A stretch of 64,000 nt of DNA from Nakazawaea peltata (lineage: Eukaryota; Ascomycota; Pichiomycetes; Alaninales; Pachysolenaceae), in the NCBI GenBank assembly GCA_001599355.1, contig BCGQ01000002.1:757554-821553 (forward strand). Reading direction: 5' to 3'. This document shows, in pieces, positions 58,292 through 64,000 of the stretch. The notes below the pieces were generated by a model. The model was not told where the DNA came from and ran no database searches. It saw only the letters and a list, made by a program, of their open reading frames with translations. The first letter of the stretch is position 1, and every line of letters begins with the position of its first letter. A program made the position numbers and the translations under genes.

Positions 58292-59515
58292 CTAACCAAG
58301 CATTAAATCCAGAACCCAGCAAAGCCACCCTTTATAAGTGAGAAGTTGAAGAGCTTTTCTTAAAGCATATGGTCTTACGCTATGGAATAAATTCCCGCAA
58401 GAATTATCACCTTCACTTTCTACTCCTTCTCCCATCTTCACATAAGTCCTAACATTACAAATATTCTTGACGTTCCACCATTTGGCACGCTGACAAGGCG
58501 AAATCCTCAAGAGATTCTTCGCCAATGGACCTTTTGGTCCATCTAAATATCGCCATTCCCAAGGTGACCATGCTTGACGAGGGTCCCATGAGGGTAATTG
58601 ACGATCACCCCAGTTTCCTTCAAACTTTAACCAGTCACCGTAATCTTTTTCTCTTCCCGAATGGGATCCATTCAGGTACAGAAGCTCTCCATTATGGTAA
58701 GTGTACAGCAAATAATTTTTTGATGGGTCCCACAATGGGCCACGATCAGTAAAATCACTCAATATTTGGAAAGGCAAATCATGAGAATGTTGCCCAACCG
58801 AGGCGTAATTCAGATGTGTTCCTCTTGCGCTGAAGAGGACAGGTCTGACAGTATTGTGCATCAACTCCATATGGTCATAGATATAAGCATTACCTCCACC
58901 ATGCAGAGACATCCAAACAATTTGGGGCTCCCCATCAAAGAAACGAACCAAAGAATGTTCCCAGTCACCGACATGGTTCCCATAAGGCCCTGTACCCATC
59001 ACAAATGGGCCAAGATTGAAACTATAAAAATAGAACCAAAACAGGTCGACCCATCCATTACCCTTGTCAACGACGATAAGCACCAGAGGAGCATTGACAA
59101 TCTCACCATTTGAGAGTTTTGGCTTATTTTTGGATCCTGTGATCCATTCTGGATCCTCAGTGAAATCGGAATCCAGCGTCAAAAACACCTCAGAAGTATT
59201 GAACTTGTGAGCAAACTTCGACAAGTCATCGAATTCCAATGACACTCCACCTTTAACTAAGGTGCCATCCAAGAATTCCAGATGGAAATGTTTCACAAAC
59301 TCTTTGATATCATATGGTAAGTAGCTCTCCTCAGAGTACAAGTGTACATATGGACAGTAGTTCAATACATATGCGGGTATCTCACCGTCAGCCAAGGTTC
59401 TCTGAAATGGGGTAGGTTGCGATACAATAGGAGGATACTTCTTCAAAAATCTGTCTATCGGGGAAGATAGCAGTGTCCATGCTAACACCAACACATATAT
59501 CAACCGCAACATCAT
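58292..59515 (-). CDS. VPS62: VPS62/TDA6-family protein
   Basis: A 407-residue protein of the DUF946 family, to which yeast Vps62 and Tda6 belong; Vps62 was linked to vacuolar protein sorting and cytoplasm-to-vacuole transport. It has an N-terminal hydrophobic anchor (MMLRLIYVLVLAWTLL), then the family core: CPYVHLYSEESYLPYDIKEFVKHF, DLFWFYFYSFNLGPFVMGTGPYGNHVGDWEHSLVRFFDGEP, ARGTHLNYASVGQHSHDLP and DRGPLWDPSKNYLLYTY. Conserved His, Asp and Trp residues suggest a binding or enzymatic site, but no reaction is known to me. The first ATG is 59515; GTG two codons before is not used. Confidence 0.85.
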   Translation of the reverse strand: MMLRLIYVLVLAWTLLSSPIDRFLKKYPPIVSQPTPFQRTLADGEIPAYVLNYCPYVHLYSEESYLPYDIKEFVKHFHLEFLDGTLVKGGVSLEFDDLSKFAHKFNTSEVFLTLDSDFTEDPEWITGSKNKPKLSNGEIVNAPLVLIVVDKGNGWVDLFWFYFYSFNLGPFVMGTGPYGNHVGDWEHSLVRFFDGEPQIVWMSLHGGGNAYIYDHMELMHNTVRPVLFSARGTHLNYASVGQHSHDLPFQILSDFTDRGPLWDPSKNYLLYTYHNGELLYLNGSHSGREKDYGDWLKFEGNWGDRQLPSWDPRQAWSPWEWRYLDGPKGPLAKNLLRISPCQRAKWWNVKNICNVRTYVKMGEGVESEGDNSCGNLFHSVRPYALRKALQLLTYKGWLCWVLDLMLG

Positions 59516-60203
59516 CGACACAATGATCCAACTATGAATTATGTCTTTGCTTATTAGTACTTGTAAATATGCATTCCAGCCCCATAATTTGTTTCTTTTT
59601 TTGTTCGTTTGCCTTCAAACAGGGGCGCGGCCTTCGAAGTATGAGGGGAACATGCGGGATGAGAAGGAAATTTCGTATAGAGAAAAACTAAGAGAGGATG
59701 GGCGGTTTAGAGGGGGATTTATCCGGGATAGATTCTACGGAAGAGTCGGATACGATACGAGGGTCTGTTCGTTCATATGGGCTGTGCAGGAGTATGTCTC
59801 AGGTGGTATGAGAAAAATATTCTAAACGATCTCAGATAACTCTTATTCCCTCTAAGCCCTTCCCCAACAATCAAAAAAATGCTCATCGTCTCCAACCGCT
59901 CTATTACAAGTTTTTCCGATTTCTCCCTTTTTCCCTTAAAATTAACTAATGCTAATTAAAATGAGCAAGATTTTCTATAATCTGATGCAATGTGCGGCGA
60001 AAAAACGATACTTGCCAGATTTTTTATTTGTTCCAGATGCAGAATTAGTAATTTATAATTGGAGTGGAGCAAGGAACGTTTCAAACTATAGAATTTGAGC
60101 AAGACCGTTTTGGATCTCTTGCCACTTTGAGATAAATTTTAACAATTTAAAAGTTGGGGTTTGGCTCTTTTTTATTTCAGTCTTTGCTTATTTGGGTTGA
60201 AAT
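59516..60203. other. Divergent intergenic region with a weak 94-codon frame
   Basis: Between the VPS62-like gene and the SIS gene. A plus-strand frame with ATG runs 59541-59825 (MSLLISTCKYAFQPHNL onward, ending VSGGMRKIF); it lies in the promoter zone, has no domain, and I judge it doubtful. The rest is AT-rich. No other gene seen. Confidence 0.5.
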
Positions 60204-61313
60204 ATGTCTGCTACAAGTATCCCATCGTTGGCGCCCCCGGACCCAGCAACTTATAATGAGAACCTCAGCAATTCTTTCAAGTTGATAAGGAAGATATTGA
60301 GTGTCGAGGCCAACTCTATATCACACGTGATTCATCAGTATGAACAAAGCACATGGTCTATCAAACAGTTGGTGACCTCGTTGAAGGTTATGAACGACTC
60401 GTTATTGAATCAGAATAAACTCGTGGTTTCAGGAATTGGGAAATCTTACAAGATAGCTGCTAAGGTTGTCGCTACATTTAACTCGTTGTCACTTCATTCT
60501 CTGATATTACATCCATCGGATGCCTTACATGGTGATTTAGGACTCATTAGGGATGGTGACGTTTTGATCTTGATTAGTGCCAGTGGCGGTTCCTCGGAAT
60601 TGGTCGAATTATTAACTCATTTGGATAGTAACAAAATCAAGATCTTGTTACTTACGTGTAACCCGAACTCGGGTTTAGCTAGACACCCTAAAGTAAGCTC
60701 GTTGATATATCTGGATTTACCCTCGGAATTCAAAGAAGAAAATGTATACGGATTGACCCTGCCGACGGTCTCCACCTCTTTACTTTTGGCTCTTATGGAT
60801 AGTGTGCTGATTCTGTTAAGTCAACTCTATATTAACGACCTTGCTTTAAGGAAAAAATTATTTGGGGAAAGACATCCAGGGGGTGCTATTGGTCTGCTGT
60901 ATTCAAACGAAGAATCTAGCTCATCTCATTCGTCTTCTATGGCTTCAATCTCTACATCGACGACAATGTCCGATGACCAAGAACCTTTAGATCTTGAGTT
61001 CAATAAAATCTGCTTCGTAGACAGGGATCCTGAATTGACTAGCGATGTGAATACGAATGTTCGTTTGGTACAAATGATTAAGGACAGTTCTAAAAAGATT
61101 AAATATCTCGACCAATTACCCCCAAATGAAAATTGCCTTTTCAAGGTAGTTATGAAAAGTGATGTGATCATTCTTGAAAATCAAAAACTGCTGCTAAGTG
61201 AAGAAATCATACAAATCATAAGGACTTTTGATACAGTTGCTGAAGATCTGGATAATTATTACGAAGAACTCAAATGGAGAGTTCAAGCTCTTTTCAAGAA
61301 GATTGTCCTTTAA
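60204..61313 (+). CDS. SIS-domain sugar-phosphate isomerase, KpsF/GutQ-like
   Basis: A 369-residue protein whose first 240 residues form a SIS domain of the bacterial arabinose-5-phosphate isomerase type: VVSGIGKSYKIAAK (76-88), the active-site segment HPSDALHGDLG (103-113), SASGGSSE, and the closing motif HPGGAIG (227-233). With CTG = Ala the codon at 60759-60761 gives LTAPTVST, the KpsF-type LAPTTST. The C-terminal 130 residues, after a Ser-rich linker, replace the two CBS domains of KpsF and look like a degenerate pair. Such proteins occur in some yeasts but not in Saccharomyces cerevisiae. The physiological substrate is unknown. Confidence 0.85.
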   Translation: MSATSIPSLAPPDPATYNENLSNSFKLIRKILSVEANSISHVIHQYEQSTWSIKQLVTSLKVMNDSLLNQNKLVVSGIGKSYKIAAKVVATFNSLSLHSLILHPSDALHGDLGLIRDGDVLILISASGGSSELVELLTHLDSNKIKILLLTCNPNSGLARHPKVSSLIYLDLPSEFKEENVYGLTLPTVSTSLLLALMDSVLILLSQLYINDLALRKKLFGERHPGGAIGLLYSNEESSSSHSSSMASISTSTTMSDDQEPLDLEFNKICFVDRDPELTSDVNTNVRLVQMIKDSSKKIKYLDQLPPNENCLFKVVMKSDVIILENQKLLLSEEIIQIIRTFDTVAEDLDNYYEELKWRVQALFKKIVL

Positions 61314-61668
61314 TTTTGCTATTGCTTTGCTTATAAAAATTTCATACTCTTTTAGGGATAATGAAAATGATATATAAAAAATATAAACGATTTGATATTT
61401 TTAAGAAATAAGTAGTGAGATTTGAATGTAGGTCACTATACCGGTTTATGTATCCATAACTTTATTTAGACTATACATTCAGACTACATAACAATGCTAC
61501 TATCACCCTAGCCAGTCACTCTACACTCGCTCTCCTCAATCTCACTATATAAAAATGCTGTATCCCGAATTGGATCCCCTCCTATTTTTATAAAAATCGC
61601 TCCAAAAAAATTTAAACTTTTAAAAATATTAAGATTGAGCTCTCTCACTAACAGATACCATAGCAACG
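61314..61668. other. Intergenic region before the FMP10-like gene
   Basis: About 350 bases, AT-rich, with CACTATATAAAAATG near 61542 as possible core promoter. CACTAAC followed by ATAG just before the ATG (61646-61661) may be a branch point of a leader intron, but no donor is clear. No gene seen. Confidence 0.55.
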
Positions 61669-62364
61669 ATGTCCGTTTTAGGTTTAGTTCGAAAGAGCAT
61701 ATTAACTACTGCATTTGCAGGAGCAGGATACTTTGCATTTGCAGATGTCTGGGAGCAAGATTCACAGCATTGGAATACTAAACAGTCGCATGAACAGGAT
61801 CAGGTACTGTTCGAGAAATTGAAGCAGCTTCGGGTTTACCAAGACTTTGAAAAGAAGCAGAAATCTGGCGAATACGAGTCGTTCCGTAAATCTCCACTCG
61901 TTCCGAGATCTCATCATGAAAGTCATCTGCCATTAGGGTTATTATTTGGTCCTTCAGCTATCTCATTTGATCCAATTGGATTCCAAAATAGGGACAAGAC
62001 CGAATTGTATATGTTTTATCATTTAGGGGACCGTAAAATCTCCAATTTGAACCAGGAAGTTCATAATGGATTAATTCTGACATTATTAGATGAACTGTTA
62101 TGTTTCTGTGGGTTCAATAAACTTCCTTCCAAACGTGGAGTCACCGGAAAGTTATCCATAGATTTCAAAGATGCTATTCCTCCAAACAGTAATATCTTGG
62201 TGACTTCCAAGATCAAGGAGATCAAAGGTCGTAAATGTGTTATCGAGGGCGAAGTAAAATTGATATCTGGTAATGGTAAATCTGCCAAGACTGTGACAAC
62301 AGCCGAATGCGTTTTGGTCGAACCTAAATGGTTCAAATATTTGAATTGGGTCCCAGCTTTCTAA
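61669..62364 (+). CDS. FMP10: Mitochondrial thioesterase-superfamily protein, FMP10-like
   Basis: A 231-residue protein with a short N-terminal hydrophobic segment (SILTTAFAGAGYFAFADVW, about 9-28), a charged linker, and a hot-dog fold from about 110 onward: FYHLGDRKISNLNQEVHNGLILTLLDELLCFCGFNKLPSKRGVTGKLSIDFKDAIPPNSNILVTSKIKEIKGRKCVIEGEVKL. The HNGLILTLLDE helix is the thioesterase superfamily signature. Saccharomyces Fmp10 is a mitochondrial protein of unknown substrate with the same layout. It is convergent with YME1. Confidence 0.8.
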   Translation: MSVLGLVRKSILTTAFAGAGYFAFADVWEQDSQHWNTKQSHEQDQVLFEKLKQLRVYQDFEKKQKSGEYESFRKSPLVPRSHHESHLPLGLLFGPSAISFDPIGFQNRDKTELYMFYHLGDRKISNLNQEVHNGLILTLLDELLCFCGFNKLPSKRGVTGKLSIDFKDAIPPNSNILVTSKIKEIKGRKCVIEGEVKLISGNGKSAKTVTTAECVLVEPKWFKYLNWVPAF

Positions 62365-62427
62365 TGAACTACAAACTACTTTCATATAACGTATAAAAAT
62401 TTCATATTATGTACAACTGTAGAATAA

Positions 62428-64000
62428 TTAAGCACCAACTTTGACAGGAGGAATTGGATTTTTACCATCATCTCCTTCTCCAATCTTACGCTCCTCCTTA
62501 GTAGGCTTTGCTTTAATGACTGTATTAGTTCTGATCTTTGCTTTATCAAGAGGTTCACCCTTGACGATCTTCTCCATTTCATCTCTGTTCAAGGTTTCGT
62601 ACTCCATAAGACCTTCTGCTAATCTGTTCAATTCTACCTTCTTTTCTTCCAATAATTGTTTGGTTCTTTGTTCAGAACTGATTAAATAGTCTCTAGTCTC
62701 TTGGTCAGCTAAATCTCTCAATTTTGGAGACCAAGATTCCCATTCATCTGATAATCTGATTGGTCCAATCTTATCAGACATACCGTAAGAAGTGACCATT
62801 GCTCTGGCAACACCAGTGGCATTTTGTAAATCAGAAGAACATCCACTTGTAGTGTTATCTTCTCCATAAATCATACTTTCCGCCACTTTACCACCCATGG
62901 CAACATCTAATCTGGCAAAACATTCTTTCTTGGTGATATCATGTTTATCCATCTCTGGTAATTGGAAGGTGACTCCAAGAGCTCTACCTCTAGGCAAAAT
63001 AGTGGCTTTATATAATGGAGTTGCACCTGGAGTGAACATGGCCAGGATAGCATGACCAGCTTCATGATACAGAGTAGTTCTTCTAGACTCTTCGGTCATA
63101 ACCATGGTCTTTTTAGCAGCTCCCATCAAAACCTTGTCTTTAGCCCATTCGAAATGGTTCATATCAACCAGTAAAGCGTTCTGTTGGGAAGCATAAACGG
63201 CAGCTTGATTAACCAAATTCATCAATTCAGCACCAGATAATCCAGGAGTTCCTCTGGCAATGACAGTAGGATCGACTTCTTTAGCACATTCGACATTCTT
63301 CATATGATGTTGTAAAATATCAATACGGCCTCTTACGTCCGGTAAGTCCACATTGACAACTTTATCGAATCTTCCAGGACGAGTAAGAGCCTTATCTAAA
63401 GATTCAGGGAAATTGGTTGCACCAATAATAATGATACCTTCAGTTTGAGAGAAACCATCTAACTCGACTAATAATTGGTTTAAAGTTTGCTTGGCATACA
63501 GTTGATCTTTTGGATTACGTTTTCCTCCAATCGCATCTAACTCATCGATGAAGATAATAGCTGGGGCTTTAGCTCTAGCTTGGGTGAATAATTCTCTAAC
63601 TCTCTTAGCACCTACACCTACATATAATTCATCGAATTCTGAACCAGACATGAAGAAAAATGGTACACCAGCCTCACCAGCAGTAGCTCTCAGTAACAAA
63701 GTCTTACCAGTACCTGGAGGACCAGTTAAAAGAACACCCTTTGGTAATTTACCACCTAACCCAGTGAATTTAGAAGGATCTTTCAAGAAATCTACGATTT
63801 CTTCTAATTCGGCACGAGCTTCATCGACACCACAAACATCAGAAAATCTAACATTTGATTCACTTACATCGACCGACTTGTCTTCATTAGTGGAATTCTT
63901 CAAGATAGTTCCATTTTCAACAAGGTAGTTGAATCCTTGCATGGCACCATAAGTGAGCAGAGCAAATGGGATTATCCATTTCAACCATTTAGAAACCATA
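62428..64000 (-). CDS. YME1: Mitochondrial i-AAA protease, C-terminal part (cut by window edge)
   Basis: The last 523 or so residues of Yme1, the inner-membrane protease facing the intermembrane space that removes unassembled proteins and regulates lipid carriers. Visible in order: a membrane segment (WLKWIIPFALLTYGAMQGF), FSDVCGVDEARAELEEIVDFLKDP, Walker [49 protein letters not shown] and NTTSGCSSDLQNATGVARAMVT. About 220 N-terminal residues should lie beyond base 64000; the Met at the edge is internal. CTG codons at 63691-63693 and 63499-63501 sit exactly at conserved Ala (GKTLLARA, DQAYAKQ). Confidence 0.97.
   Translation of the reverse strand, partial: MVSKWLKWIIPFALLTYGAMQGFNYLVENGTILKNSTNEDKSVDVSESNVRFSDVCGVDEARAELEEIVDFLKDPSKFTGLGGKLPKGVLLTGPPGTGKTLLLRATAGEAGVPFFFMSGSEFDELYVGVGAKRVRELFTQARAKAPAIIFIDELDAIGGKRNPKDQLYAKQTLNQLLVELDGFSQTEGIIIIGATNFPESLDKALTRPGRFDKVVNVDLPDVRGRIDILQHHMKNVECAKEVDPTVIARGTPGLSGAELMNLVNQAAVYASQQNALLVDMNHFEWAKDKVLMGAAKKTMVMTEESRRTTLYHEAGHAILAMFTPGATPLYKATILPRGRALGVTFQLPEMDKHDITKKECFARLDVAMGGKVAESMIYGEDNTTSGCSSDLQNATGVARAMVTSYGMSDKIGPIRLSDEWESWSPKLRDLADQETRDYLISSEQRTKQLLEEKKVELNRLAEGLMEYETLNRDEMEKIVKGEPLDKAKIRTNTVIKAKPTKEERKIGEGDDGKNPIPPVKVGA

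Noticed and set aside
59541-59825. 94-codon frame with ATG
   Set aside because: No domain or family; lies in the shared promoter of VPS62-like and SIS genes. Kept only as a remark in the intergenic entry.
1-64000. CTG read as serine (CUG-Ser yeasts)
   Set aside because: CTG columns match conserved Ala (GKTLLA, HQAGA, GAAYCQ, DATKSIEL), including buried sites where Ser is not usual, and CTG is common here, unlike in CUG-Ser genomes.

Overview
This window is nuclear DNA of a budding yeast (Saccharomycotina). Genes are compact and mostly intronless. The few introns carry near-canonical signals (GTAAGT or GTGAGT donors, TACTAAC branch points, AG acceptors), and almost every gene has a recognisable yeast family. 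The most important observation concerns the genetic code. In-frame CTG codons repeatedly fall where the protein family has a conserved ALANINE: the FtsH-type Walker A GKTLLA of YME1, HQAGA and YRLAAHLG of COX15, YT(D/E)AIEL of the PPT1 TPR, GAAYCQ of BIM1, NEAFLDV of APM1, and many sites in KRE6. This points to the CUG-Ala clade (Pachysolen tannophilus, Nakazawaea and relatives; NCBI code table 26). All proteins below should be read with CTG = Ala; standard-code translations give a false Leu at each such site.

Layout. Left edge: the N-terminus of an unidentified gene, a long intergenic stretch, then URC1 (uracil catabolism). 3.5-16.7 kb: LSM2 (with a 12-nt microexon), COX15, a TenA-like gene, KRE6/SKN1, EMP65, RTR1, RRG1, an orphan, RPS13 and AIM7. 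17-23.5 kb: a GPI-anchored Cu-only superoxide dismutase, a divergent pair (PYD3-like beta-alanine synthase and a DUR3-type urea/polyamine permease) sharing a GATAAG-rich promoter, and GDI1. 23.6-31.6 kb: a soluble ABC-ATPase, DUF1/WDR48, RPB5, RIB7 and the histone-fold gene MHF1 (three introns). 31.6-33.3 kb is an unexplained gap. 33-43.7 kb: an MFS sugar porter, a GPI cell-wall protein, a PRM1-like membrane protein, NOT5 and a SAK1-type kinase. 44-57 kb: AFG3, BIM1, a C2H2 factor, APM1, PPT1, a DHDPS-family aldolase and an orphan. Right edge: VPS62-like, a KpsF/GutQ-type SIS isomerase, FMP10-like thioesterase and YME1 (cut by the edge).

How the genes fit together. URC1, the PYD3-like hydrolase and DUR3 all belong to nitrogen recovery from pyrimidines and urea; they are not one tight cluster, but both promoters carry GATAAG motifs and URC1 also has a perfect CGG-N6-CCG palindrome. 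COX15, AFG3, YME1 and FMP10 serve the mitochondrion. Several neighbour pairs match the Saccharomyces cerevisiae gene order as I remember it (RTR1-EMP65-COX15; AIM7-RPS13-RRG1; RPB5-RIB7; AFG3-BIM1; DUF1-MHF1). The RPS13 promoter has adjacent Tbf1-like and Cbf1-like sites, the arrangement of yeasts that do not use Rap1 for ribosomal genes. I saw no convincing tRNA, rRNA, CRISPR or intact mobile element. Family comparisons are from memory; no search was run.
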